Positions 28,817-37,836 of a stretch of DNA of 64,000 nt are shown in pieces. The position numbers and the translations under genes are program-made. Position 1 is the first letter of the stretch, and the number at the start of each line of letters is the position of its first letter. Source of the DNA: a bacterium (GTDB taxonomy: Bacteria > Vulcanimicrobiota > JABDET01); assembly GCA_021817145.1 (NCBI GenBank), contig JAKAVV010000010.1, forward strand, positions 1 to 64,000, written 5' to 3'. The notes below the pieces were generated by a model, which did not search any database, was not told where the DNA came from, and was given only the letters and a program-made list of their open reading frames with translations.

Positions 28817-29282
28817 GGGTTAATTTTTCTAAAAGTATGGTTGTAGAACGACCTGGGGAATAAGAAAGAATTTTGACTTTTCCTCCATAAGAAATGACGG
28901 TTTTTGTTTCAGGCAGTTCTGATGCTTTGTAATCTCCCCCTTTGACATGCCAGTCAGGCTGCAGCAGAAGCAGGAGCTGGTTCGGGGTTTCTTCTTCGAA
29001 GATTGTAACGAAATCCACACATCCAAGAGCAGCTAAAACTTCTGCTCTCTCTTGTTCAGGGATAACAGGTCTTCCTTCTCCTTTTATTTTTTTTACGCTT
29101 GCATCACTGTTAATCCCAATAATTAAAATATCTCCGAGTTCTTTTGCTTCTTCTAGATAGCGCACATGCCCGACATGCAGCAGATCAAAACAGCCGTTGG
29201 TGAAAACTACTTTTTTCCCTTCTTCATGGAAAGATTGAACCAGTTCAGCCAGCTCTTTTTGGGGGAGAATTTTATCGATCAT
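28782..29282 (-). CDS. D-glycero-beta-D-manno-heptose 1-phosphate adenylyltransferase (RfaE domain II)
   Basis: KVVFTNGCFDLLHVGHVRYLEEAKELGDILIIGINSDASVKKIKG. Confidence 0.93.
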   Translation of the reverse strand: MIDKILPQKELAELVQSFHEEGKKVVFTNGCFDLLHVGHVRYLEEAKELGDILIIGINSDASVKKIKGEGRPVIPEQERAEVLAALGCVDFVTIFEEETPNQLLLLLQPDWHVKGGDYKASELPETKTVISYGGKVKILSYSPGRSTTILLEKLTHGNCSNRKQSG

Positions 29283-29298
29283 AATCTTTTCCTCATCC

Positions 29299-30294
29299 TT
29301 ATAGAAGCTCTTCCAGTTCTTTTAAGGTGGCAGTTGCTGTTCCCACTTTTCTCACCACAACTCCTGCAGCTAAATTGGCAAGAAAAGCCGCTTCATGGAA
29401 AGTGGCTCCTGAGGAAAGGGCAAGAGTTCCGACCGCTAGAACAGTATCCCCTGCTCCACTGACATCATAAACTTGTGTTTCAGCAGCAGGAATGGAAGTC
29501 ATTTTCCCATTCGATTCAAAAAGAGCCATTCCATGCTCTCCTCTGGTTATGAGAAGAGCTTTTACTCTATATTTAACCCTTAAAGTTTCCCCTGCTTTTT
29601 TCAAGTCCGCTTCACTTCTAATGAGTTTCTGGACTGCCTGTTCTGCTTCTCCTTGATTTAAAACAAGAAAAGTGGATCCCATAAAAAGCGGGAGATTGGC
29701 TGGTTTTGGACCTGAGGCAATGATTTTTCCTTTTTTAACTTCTAATTGGATCCACTGCTGAAGCGGGATGGAATCGAAAATTCCTTTATTGTAATCTGAA
29801 AAAAGAAGAACATCACATTCATTCAGCAGTCGAGCTGCTTGAGAAATTAGTTTTTGAGATTGGATCTCATTCAATTTGCCTGTTGTTTCCCAGTCTGTTC
29901 GCACAATTTGCTGCTGATGGGCAATGATTCTTGTTTTTAAACTGGTGTGTCTTCCTTTGATCGTTAGAATACCAAGTAAATCTGCCCCTTTTTCTTTGAG
30001 CTTTTTTTTTAGAATTTTCCCTGGTTCATCCTGCCCTATAATTCCCGAGACGATCGTTTTCGCTCCAAGAGCTAAAAAATTGGCTGCCACATTGCTTGCC
30101 CCGCCAGGAGTAAACGTTCGTTTTTCTGCCTGGACCACAGGAACAGGAGCTTCAGGAGAAATACGGGTTACTTTTCCCCAGATCCATTCATCTAGAATTA
30201 AATCACCTAAAACAAGAATTGTTTTTTGGGAGAATTTGGCTGCCAGTTCTTTAAATCGCTTTTTCGTCATCTGCCGCATCGAACTAGGATTCAA
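29299..30294 (-). CDS. D-glycero-beta-D-manno-heptose-7-phosphate kinase (RfaE domain I, PfkB family)
   Basis: LVLGDLILDEWIWGKVTRISPEAPVPVV, DVSGAGDTVLAVGTLALSSG. Confidence 0.93.
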   Translation of the reverse strand: MNPSSMRQMTKKRFKELAAKFSQKTILVLGDLILDEWIWGKVTRISPEAPVPVVQAEKRTFTPGGASNVAANFLALGAKTIVSGIIGQDEPGKILKKKLKEKGADLLGILTIKGRHTSLKTRIIAHQQQIVRTDWETTGKLNEIQSQKLISQAARLLNECDVLLFSDYNKGIFDSIPLQQWIQLEVKKGKIIASGPKPANLPLFMGSTFLVLNQGEAEQAVQKLIRSEADLKKAGETLRVKYRVKALLITRGEHGMALFESNGKMTSIPAAETQVYDVSGAGDTVLAVGTLALSSGATFHEAAFLANLAAGVVVRKVGTATATLKELEELL

Positions 30295-30405
30295 GGAAAA
30301 AGCATGATTGTCCTTTCTTCATGCCCTTTCAATGAATTTCGCTATTTAGTGATTCATGTCATGAAGTAGAAAAGGGGAATATTTTAAAAAACAGAATACG
30401 ATTTT

Positions 30406-30900
30406 TTGATGAACGACCAGATTCTGTTTTATACTTTAGCCGTTCTCGTCGTCGCGAGCGCTTTAGCCGTTGTTTTTGTTCGAAATATCTTCCATGCTGG
30501 TTTGTTTTTGATGGTTACGTTTTTAGGAGTTGCAGGAATTTACATAACTCTTTTCAATTATTTTTTAGCTGCTGTGCAGGCTCTTGTTTATTCAGGAGCG
30601 ATTACTGTCCTGATTTTGTTTGGGGTGATGTTAACACAGAGGCATTATAAAAAAGAAGCCCCTTCCCATAATGCTTTTAAATGGATTGCTCTTGCTGTTT
30701 CAACTGCCATTGCCGGATTTTTAATTGTCACTTTCAGAAGAGTAACCCCTGGTTTTATCCAACCAGTTCCTCATCTTTTCCATCAAATTGGGATGATCCT
30801 GATGCAAACAGACGTGATCCCGTTCGAAATTATTTCACTCCTCTTATTAGTGGCTTTGATTGGAGCTTTTGCTCTTGCCAGGGAAAAGGAGGATTTATGA
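30406..30900 (+). CDS. nuoJ: NADH-quinone oxidoreductase subunit J
   Basis: [61 protein letters not shown]. Confidence 0.95.
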   Translation: MMNDQILFYTLAVLVVASALAVVFVRNIFHAGLFLMVTFLGVAGIYITLFNYFLAAVQALVYSGAITVLILFGVMLTQRHYKKEAPSHNAFKWIALAVSTAIAGFLIVTFRRVTPGFIQPVPHLFHQIGMILMQTDVIPFEIISLLLLVALIGAFALAREKEDL

Positions 30901-31208
30901 TTGGAATTTTCCATTATCTAGCCTTATCAGTAATTTTATTTTGCATCGGGTTGTATGGTGTTCTAACCCGAAGAAATGGGATCGCTGTTCTCATGTCCAT
31001 TGAGTTGATGTTCAATGCGGCAAATATCAATTTCGCGGCATTCTCTTATTATTTTAAAGGCGCTTCTTTTGTTTCAGGGCAGACCTTCCCCTTATTTGTC
31101 ATTGCTGTGGCCGCTTCAGAAGCAGCTGTTGGCTTGGCGATTGTTCTGTCCCTTTATCGGAATCGAAAAACGGTAAATGTGGATGAGGCAAATCAATTGA
31201 GAGGATAA
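30897..31208 (+). CDS. nuoK: NADH-quinone oxidoreductase subunit K
   Basis: [33 protein letters not shown]; start 30897 overlaps nuoJ stop (ATGA). Confidence 0.95.
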   Translation: MIGIFHYLALSVILFCIGLYGVLTRRNGIAVLMSIELMFNAANINFAAFSYYFKGASFVSGQTFPLFVIAVAASEAAVGLAIVLSLYRNRKTVNVDEANQLRG

Positions 31209-33181
31209 TGGACAGTCTTAAATTCGCTTACCTTATTCCTCTGCTTCCTCTAGCCGCTTTTCTCCTTATTGTTTTTGTTACTCGATTTTTTAAAGGGTCA
31301 AGAATTAGTTCATACATCTCGATTTTACTGAACACTGCTGCTTTTGTTCTGTCCTGTTTTGTTTTTTGGAAAATATTAAACTTGGAAAACACAGGCGCCT
31401 ATTCAGGACCGATTCAGTTCAGCCTTTCCTGGATTCATCTTCATTCAGTCTCAGGAATCATTCCGCTGCACCTTCAAATTGGAATTCTGCTGGATCCTTT
31501 ATCAGTCATTATGGCTTTGATGGTAACCTTTGTTTCAACGTTGATTATGATTTATTCGATTGGATATATGGAAGGGGACCCCGGTTTCTCCACTTTTTTC
31601 GCTTATATGTCTTTGTTTGTCATGGCTATGCTGATTCTGACTCTTTCGAACAATTTTTTGCTGACTTTTGCAGGTTGGGAATTAGTAGGATTGTGTTCTT
31701 ATCTTTTGATTGGATTCTGGTATAAAAAGCCGTCAGCAGCAAAAGCCGCGATTAAAGCTTTTGTTGTCACCAGAACAGGAGATGTCGGATTTTTAATTGG
31801 AATGATCACCCTGTACTGGAAAACAGGCACCTTTAATTTTGTTCAGATTTCCCATTTAAATCTTCCCGCTCTTTTGTCGGGCTGGCTGCTGTGGGGGATT
31901 CCTCTTTTGATTTTCTGTGGAGCGGTTGGAAAAAGCGCGCAGTTTCCGCTTCATGTTTGGCTTCCTGATGCCATGGAAGGCCCTACCCCTGTGAGCGCTT
32001 TAATCCATGCCGCAACAATGGTGGCGGCCGGGGTTTATCTGGTTGCCCGCACTTACTTCTTGTTTGTTATCTCTCCAATCGCTTTGTTGACAGTTGCCTG
32101 GATTGGGGTGTTTACAGCTTTTATCGCAGCTACCATGGCTCTTGTCCAATGGGATATTAAACGAGTTTTAGCTTATTCAACAGTCAGTCAGTTAGGTTAT
32201 ATGATGTTAGGGCTTGGAGTTGGTCCAATCGGATTTGTGGCAGCTATTTTTCTCTTGCTGACCCATGCTTTTTTTAAATCTCTTTTGTTTTTGGGAGCTG
32301 GTTCTGTATCTCATCCTTTCCATGAAGAAGAAAATCCCTTTGACATGCATCATTATGGAGGGCTTAAGAAAAAAATGCCGCATACTTATTGGACTTTCCT
32401 CTTTGCCACTTTAGCGATTACAGGCTGCCCTCTTTTTGCCGGGTTTTTCAGCAAAGATGAAGTGATTGCCGCTGCTTTTCATTCTCAGATCTTAACTCAT
32501 GAGGCATTATGGGGGATCGCTTTATTCACCGCTTTTCTAACAAGCGCCTATATGTTTCGCATGTTTTTCCTCACTTTCCATGGAACGAAAGAGCCTGATC
32601 CTCATGTTCATGAATCCCCTTATGTCATGCTTTTACCGCTCATGATTTTAGCTGTTTTTTCTTTAATTGGCGGATGGTTCGGGATTCCTGGGGGATTGTT
32701 GGGGATTCCAGATTGGATTGCGAATTTTATGACCCCTTATCTTCACCTCTATCACGTCCCTGTTTCTCATTCTGTAGATTGGTTTGGAATGAGTTTAGGA
32801 ACCCTTGTGTTTGCTGCGGGATTTTCTACAGCCTGGGTCTTGTACGCAAAAGGGCTCAGATTTGCTTCAATCTTAAAAAATCCAATCATAAAACCGTTCC
32901 ATCAACTTTTTGCTCAAAAATGGTATATGGATGATCTTTGGGGCTTCATTTTAGGCGCTTTTGGGTTCGGGCTCTCCAGCATCGCTTCCTGGGTAGATAC
33001 CAACCTGTTTGATGGGTCTGTTCGAGGAGTAGGGATGGGAACAGGATGGCTCGGATTAAAAATTCGCTCCATTCAAACAGGTTTTGTCCAGCAGTATGCC
33101 TTTATTATTTATCTGGCAGTATTAATCTTAATTATCTTTGTTGTTTCAGGAGGATATCTGTGGACCGCGCGATTTTTCTAA
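31208..33181 (+). CDS. nuoL: NADH-quinone oxidoreductase subunit L
   Basis: Long polytopic protein, GWELVGLCSYLLIGFWYKK, PLHVWLPDAMEGPTPVSALIHAATMVAAGVYL. Confidence 0.97.
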   Translation: MDSLKFAYLIPLLPLAAFLLIVFVTRFFKGSRISSYISILLNTAAFVLSCFVFWKILNLENTGAYSGPIQFSLSWIHLHSVSGIIPLHLQIGILLDPLSVIMALMVTFVSTLIMIYSIGYMEGDPGFSTFFAYMSLFVMAMLILTLSNNFLLTFAGWELVGLCSYLLIGFWYKKPSAAKAAIKAFVVTRTGDVGFLIGMITLYWKTGTFNFVQISHLNLPALLSGWLLWGIPLLIFCGAVGKSAQFPLHVWLPDAMEGPTPVSALIHAATMVAAGVYLVARTYFLFVISPIALLTVAWIGVFTAFIAATMALVQWDIKRVLAYSTVSQLGYMMLGLGVGPIGFVAAIFLLLTHAFFKSLLFLGAGSVSHPFHEEENPFDMHHYGGLKKKMPHTYWTFLFATLAITGCPLFAGFFSKDEVIAAAFHSQILTHEALWGIALFTAFLTSAYMFRMFFLTFHGTKEPDPHVHESPYVMLLPLMILAVFSLIGGWFGIPGGLLGIPDWIANFMTPYLHLYHVPVSHSVDWFGMSLGTLVFAAGFSTAWVLYAKGLRFASILKNPIIKPFHQLFAQKWYMDDLWGFILGAFGFGLSSIASWVDTNLFDGSVRGVGMGTGWLGLKIRSIQTGFVQQYAFIIYLAVLILIIFVVSGGYLWTARFF

Positions 33182-34686
33182 ATGCTTTTCTCTTCTCACC
33201 CCTGGCTGCAGCTCTCCTTATTTTAATTTTCTGCCCAAAAGGGAACCCTGTTTTCGCAAGAGCTGCTGCTCTCGTGTCTGGAATTCTTGGGTTTGCTCTT
33301 TCTATTTATATTTTTACACATTACGATCCGGGCGGATCCCAATTTCAATTTCAAGCCAATGCCAACTGGCTTCCTGCTCTTGGGATTGGTTATCATATTG
33401 GGATTGACGGAATCAGCGCTGTGATGGTCCTTTTAACTGGAATTTTAAATTTAGCCGCTGTTTTAGCCTCTTTTGCCATTAAAGATCGGGTGAAAGAGTA
33501 TTTCATTTTTCTTCTGCTGGTTGAAGCAGGAGTGGCAGGGTCTTTCATTACCTTAGATCTATTTTTCTTTATTGTGTTTTATGAATTAGCCAGTATCCCT
33601 ATGTATTTTTTAATTGGAATGTGGGGATCTGATGGGCAGCAGGCTTCAAGGAAATGGGCCACTAAAAAAGAGTTTTCAGCCTTAAAATTGATCCTTTATT
33701 TGCAGTTAGGCGGAGCTTTTATACTGGTCAGTTTTTTTGTTTTGTATTTTTTCTCTGTAAAAGCAGGACTTCCTCATCGAACATTCGATTTTGTGGAGCT
33801 CCTGCAAGCTCATTTTTCTCGGATTCCTGAACTCCCGAAGATTTTATTCCCAATTTTATTTATTGCGTTTGGAATTGAAGCAGGGCTTGTTCCTTTTCAC
33901 ACATGGCTGCCAGATGGACATTCTGCCGCTCCGACAGCGGTCAGTATGCTGCTTGCAGGGGTTCTGCTGAAAATGGGGGCTTATGGAATGATCCGATTTG
34001 CCTGTGAGCTTCTGCCCAGCGGCGCAAAACTCTGGCTGCCTCTTTTTGCTGTTATAGCCGTTATTAACATCCTTTATGGGGCTTACTGCGCTCTTAAGCA
34101 GTACGATATTAAATATATTATCGCGTATTCCAGTGTCAGTCATATGGGGATTGTTTTTTTAGGACTTGCCACCCAAAATATTATGGGATGGACAGGAGCT
34201 TTATTCCAGATGTTTTCTCATGGGATTATCACAGCGCTCTTGTTTATGATTGCAGGGACAATTTACGAGAAAACCCATACACGCAATATCTTGCAATTGG
34301 GTGGACTTGCAGCTAAAATGCCTTTTTTAGCGGTGACTTTTGTTCTGGGAGGATTGGCTTCTCTTGGTCTCCCTGGAATGAGCGGATTTGTGGCTGAATT
34401 TTTGACTTTTATGGGAACTTTTGGATTTGAAAGGATTTTAATGGTTCTTGGATTATTAGGATTGATTCTGACCGCTCTTTATATTTTGTTAGCTGTTAGA
34501 AAGATCTTTTTCGGGGCTGATAATCCTTCTTTGAATCCAGAAGATGCCCATGCATGGTGGGAAAAAATACCTGTTGCAGCCCTTATAGCCTGCACTCTTT
34601 TGTTTGGGATTCTTCCGGGAATTATCACTTCTATTTCTCAGAATTCTTTAATTTCAGTGATTCATTTAATGAAAGGAATAGGATAG
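33160..34686 (+). CDS. nuoM: NADH-quinone oxidoreductase subunit M
   Basis: PFHTWLPDGHSAAPTAVSMLLAGVLLKMGAYG; GTG start at 33160 with AGGAGG SD. Confidence 0.95.
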   Translation: MDRAIFLNAFLFSPLAAALLILIFCPKGNPVFARAAALVSGILGFALSIYIFTHYDPGGSQFQFQANANWLPALGIGYHIGIDGISAVMVLLTGILNLAAVLASFAIKDRVKEYFIFLLLVEAGVAGSFITLDLFFFIVFYELASIPMYFLIGMWGSDGQQASRKWATKKEFSALKLILYLQLGGAFILVSFFVLYFFSVKAGLPHRTFDFVELLQAHFSRIPELPKILFPILFIAFGIEAGLVPFHTWLPDGHSAAPTAVSMLLAGVLLKMGAYGMIRFACELLPSGAKLWLPLFAVIAVINILYGAYCALKQYDIKYIIAYSSVSHMGIVFLGLATQNIMGWTGALFQMFSHGIITALLFMIAGTIYEKTHTRNILQLGGLAAKMPFLAVTFVLGGLASLGLPGMSGFVAEFLTFMGTFGFERILMVLGLLGLILTALYILLAVRKIFFGADNPSLNPEDAHAWWEKIPVAALIACTLLFGILPGIITSISQNSLISVIHLMKGIG

Positions 34687-34687
34687 G

Positions 34688-36187
34688 ATGAAGATTTCTC
34701 ATCTGATTATTTTCGCCCCTGAAATAGCGGTTCTTTCTCTGGCGCTGCTGCTCTTAATTTTAGATTGGGTGACTCCAAAAAGGAAGAAAGTTTGGATTGG
34801 ATATTTTTCAGCGATTATGATATTGGTTTTTATGGGTGGATTTTTATGTCTGGCAAAAAATCGGTTTTTTCCGTATGCAGCCAGTTTTCATGGATTTATT
34901 TTTGATGCGTTTGCTCTATATTTTAAGGAGCTTTTTCTTCTTGTGGCTTTTCTTGTCACTCTTTTTTCCGTGAATTTTTTTAAACAAGAGGATGAAGGAC
35001 AGGGGGAGTATTATGCTCTTTTACTGTTTGTTACTCTTGGCTGCTTTCTGCTGGTGAGCTCTGCGGATCTTTTAATGCTTTTCCTTTCTTTTGAAATGAT
35101 GAGCATCCCGCTTTATGTGATGTGCGCTTATGCAAAAAAAGATTCGAAATCCAGTGAATCAGGATTAAAGTATTTTCTGATTGGAGCGATTACATCCGCC
35201 CTTCTGCTTTACGGGATCAGCCTGGTCTATGCGGCAACTGGAACAACGAATCTGCATCTTTTTATTGATGGGCTTGTTTCAGCCAATAAACTGGCATATA
35301 ATCCAATTTTGCTGCTGGGAGTGGTTTTAATGTTATGCGCTTTTTCCTTTAAAATCGCGGCAGTTCCCTTTCATATGTGGGCTCCTGATGTTTATGAAGG
35401 AGCTCCTGCTCCTGTTGTGGCTTTTTTGGCGGTCAGCCCTAAAATTGCGGTGATTGGATTGATGACTCGATTATTTTTGGCGGGAATGCAGCCTCTGCAG
35501 CCGCTTTGGGTTTTTCTTTTTGCTGTTTTAGCGGCTTTAACCATGACAGTCGGGAATTTAGCCGCTTTGTTTCAACAGAATTTAAAAAGGCTTCTGGCTT
35601 ATTCAGGAATTGCTCAAATGGGGTATATTTTAGTAGGTTTTGCTTCTATTCAACCTTTTTTCAAGAATATGCCGACCCTTCAAATAGGGTATCAAGCCAT
35701 TTTGTTTTATCTGGCAGCTTATTTATTCTCTGACCTGGCTGCCTTTGGAATTGTGACGTATCTCTCTGCCCACGGAATCGAAGAGATTAAGTCTCTTAAA
35801 GGGCTTGCCGAAAAAAACCCAATGCTTGCCTTTCTATTTTTGATTTCCCTTCTTTCTTTAGCAGGGGTTCCTCCACTGGTTGGATTTGTTGGAAAGTTTT
35901 ATTTGTTTCTAGCCGCTGTTTCAAGTAAGCTGTACTGGCTTGCAGTTTTAGGGGTTGTTAACAGCGTTATTTCTCTGTTTTATTATTTACGAGTGGCTCG
36001 ATCCATGTATTTTGAGAAGGAAGAGGGGGTCTCTATACCTTATCCTTCTTTTTCAATGCAGGTTGCTTTACTGGTCGCGATTTTTGGGATTCTTGCCGTT
36101 GGAGTTTATCCTTTTGTGATCACCCACCTCAGTATTCAAGTGCTGACTCCGCTTTCAAATGTCCCCATTTCACACGCGATGAAGTGA
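34688..36187 (+). CDS. nuoN: NADH-quinone oxidoreductase subunit N
   Basis: FHMWAPDVYEGAPAPVVAFLAVSPKIAVIGL, RLLAYSGIAQMGYIL. Confidence 0.95.
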   Translation: MKISHLIIFAPEIAVLSLALLLLILDWVTPKRKKVWIGYFSAIMILVFMGGFLCLAKNRFFPYAASFHGFIFDAFALYFKELFLLVAFLVTLFSVNFFKQEDEGQGEYYALLLFVTLGCFLLVSSADLLMLFLSFEMMSIPLYVMCAYAKKDSKSSESGLKYFLIGAITSALLLYGISLVYAATGTTNLHLFIDGLVSANKLAYNPILLLGVVLMLCAFSFKIAAVPFHMWAPDVYEGAPAPVVAFLAVSPKIAVIGLMTRLFLAGMQPLQPLWVFLFAVLAALTMTVGNLAALFQQNLKRLLAYSGIAQMGYILVGFASIQPFFKNMPTLQIGYQAILFYLAAYLFSDLAAFGIVTYLSAHGIEEIKSLKGLAEKNPMLAFLFLISLLSLAGVPPLVGFVGKFYLFLAAVSSKLYWLAVLGVVNSVISLFYYLRVARSMYFEKEEGVSIPYPSFSMQVALLVAIFGILAVGVYPFVITHLSIQVLTPLSNVPISHAMK

Positions 36188-36219
36188 GAAATTACCCCTA
36201 AATTTTAACATTTTATTCA

Positions 36220-36248
36220 TTGAGCCTATCTCCAGGTTATTCTATAAT
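36220..36248 (+). promoter_or_regulatory. Sigma70-like promoter TTGAGC-N17-TATAAT with +1 predicted at ATG 36255
   Basis: TATAAT 36243-36248 then 6 nt (ATAAGT) then ATG; no SD visible. Confidence 0.6.
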
Positions 36249-36254
36249 ATAAGT

Positions 36255-37307
36255 ATGAATCTGATTCAGGATATACAGACGATTTTCCAAAGAGGTTCGG
36301 GTAAAGGGGATTCCACGGTTTCTCTTAATGAATATCTTCAAAAAGATCCTTGTTATCAAAATATTGGCAAAGATGAAATTGCGCAAGATTTAGGGTTTTT
36401 TACACAAGTGGAAAGACGTATGGGATTTCCTTATCATCCCTATCAGCCAGCAGAAAATGGTTCTTCAAGAAAGCCAATTTCGGACCAGGAGGCTTATCAG
36501 AGACTGCTTCAAGGAAAAGCGATTGAACTGGATCCCATGAGAAAAGTAAGCATTGATTTTTCTGCGGGGGAACTGCAATCTGTCGCTTCTTTGGTGAACC
36601 CGATTTCAGCAGTGGCAAATGCGGCAGCAGCGGCTTCCAATGCCAATTTCGGAGTTCAAGCCCTGTCTCGAGAAGTGAAAAATGGGAAGCCTGTTCTAAT
36701 ACCGAATGCCTCTTATTTAAAACTTCTTTACGAGCTGCACAGTATGGATTTCCCTAAGGAAACGAATGGAGAGGTTGCCAGCGCAGCGAAAAGTCTTTCT
36801 TATTTTACAGCAAAAGCAAAAATGACGAATCATCCCTGGAGTTTTTATTCCCCTGACAAAAAACTGTGGCCGACGATAAAAAATGTTTTTAAAGGCATTG
36901 TCAAAGATGGCTGTAAGGCGGGAATTGCGGGAGCTGCCGCAGGAGCTTTAATTGGAGGTCCTGTTGGAGCTCTTTTAGGAATTCATATTGCCAGCCTTTT
37001 AAGCGCCGCTCTTTTCAGCGGGGCAGCCGGTTTCGCGGGCGGAAGCATTTATGGAGCAGCTCAGCCCATAAAAACAAAAGACGGAGAGCAGTACGATGAA
37101 CTTGCAGCTTTGGCGCATCTGTTGAAAAATCAGCCTGTTAATTTTCAGCAGCAGGGACTCCATACATTTAATCTTCCGTTCTTCGGAAATTTTGGGTGGA
37201 AAAGCGATTATGGAATTCCCAGCACAATCCATAATGTCAGCGAGTTGGCTGATTTCTCTAAGATGGAGAACGCCTCAACTCCTGCTCCATTGAAAAGCAG
37301 CGCTTGA
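36255..37307 (+). CDS. Hypothetical protein with glycine-zipper/TM segment
   Basis: Intact 350-aa ORF; GIAGAAAGALIGGPVGALLGIHIASLLSAALFSGAAGFAGGSIYG. Confidence 0.6.
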   Translation: MNLIQDIQTIFQRGSGKGDSTVSLNEYLQKDPCYQNIGKDEIAQDLGFFTQVERRMGFPYHPYQPAENGSSRKPISDQEAYQRLLQGKAIELDPMRKVSIDFSAGELQSVASLVNPISAVANAAAAASNANFGVQALSREVKNGKPVLIPNASYLKLLYELHSMDFPKETNGEVASAAKSLSYFTAKAKMTNHPWSFYSPDKKLWPTIKNVFKGIVKDGCKAGIAGAAAGALIGGPVGALLGIHIASLLSAALFSGAAGFAGGSIYGAAQPIKTKDGEQYDELAALAHLLKNQPVNFQQQGLHTFNLPFFGNFGWKSDYGIPSTIHNVSELADFSKMENASTPAPLKSSA

Positions 37308-37360
37308 TCTGAATCAAACACAAATTCGAAATTCGAAAAAGGTAGGGAAGGGTATTCGAT

Positions 37361-37570
37361 TTGTCGAAGTTCCATTTTATGGGTATTGCCAGTCCGCAGT
37401 TTATTGTTAACCAAAAAGGTAAAAGAACCGCTGTTATCTTGGACAAAGAAGAGTACGATGCCCTGCTTGAAGATTTGCACGATCTCCTGATCATCGCAGA
37501 AAGACGAAGCGAGCCTACTATCTCTTTTTCGAAGGTAAAACGAAGATTAAAAAAAGATGGACTTTTATGA
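37361..37570 (+). CDS. Antitoxin (Phd/RelB-like)
   Basis: PQFIVNQKGKRTAVILDKEEYDALLEDLHDLLIIAERRSEPTISFSKVKRRLKKDG. Confidence 0.8.
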   Translation: MSKFHFMGIASPQFIVNQKGKRTAVILDKEEYDALLEDLHDLLIIAERRSEPTISFSKVKRRLKKDGLL

Positions 37571-37823
37571 AATTGTTTGGAAGCGTTCTGCAGAAAAAGA
37601 GCTTCGCAAAATTGATGTTTCTCAAATCTCAAGAATAGTAACGGAAATCGAGTCCTTATCAAAAAGTCCATATTTAATAGGATGTCGAAAACTGGCAGGT
37701 GGGGAGACAGCTTTCCGCATTCGAATAGGGGATTACCGTGTAATTTATCGTGTTGATAAAACGTTGAAAATTATCACTATTGAACATATTCGACATCGAA
37801 AAGAAGCATATCGGCGAACATGA
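37557..37823 (+). CDS. RelE/ParE-type toxin
   Basis: YEIVWKRSAEKELRKIDVSQISRIVTEIESLSKSPYLIGCRKLAGGETAFRIRIGDYRVIYRVD...IRHRKEAYRR. Confidence 0.9.
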   Translation: MDFYEIVWKRSAEKELRKIDVSQISRIVTEIESLSKSPYLIGCRKLAGGETAFRIRIGDYRVIYRVDKTLKIITIEHIRHRKEAYRRT

Positions 37824-37836
37824 AAGGAGAGGAGTG

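Noticed and set aside
30681-31208. 175-aa ORF as the nuoK start
   Set aside because: True start is the ATG at 30897 matching the NuoK N-terminus and overlapping the nuoJ stop
33046-34686. ORF start for nuoM at 33046
   Set aside because: The first 38 codons lie within nuoL; the GTG at 33160 with AGGAGG SD fits NuoM
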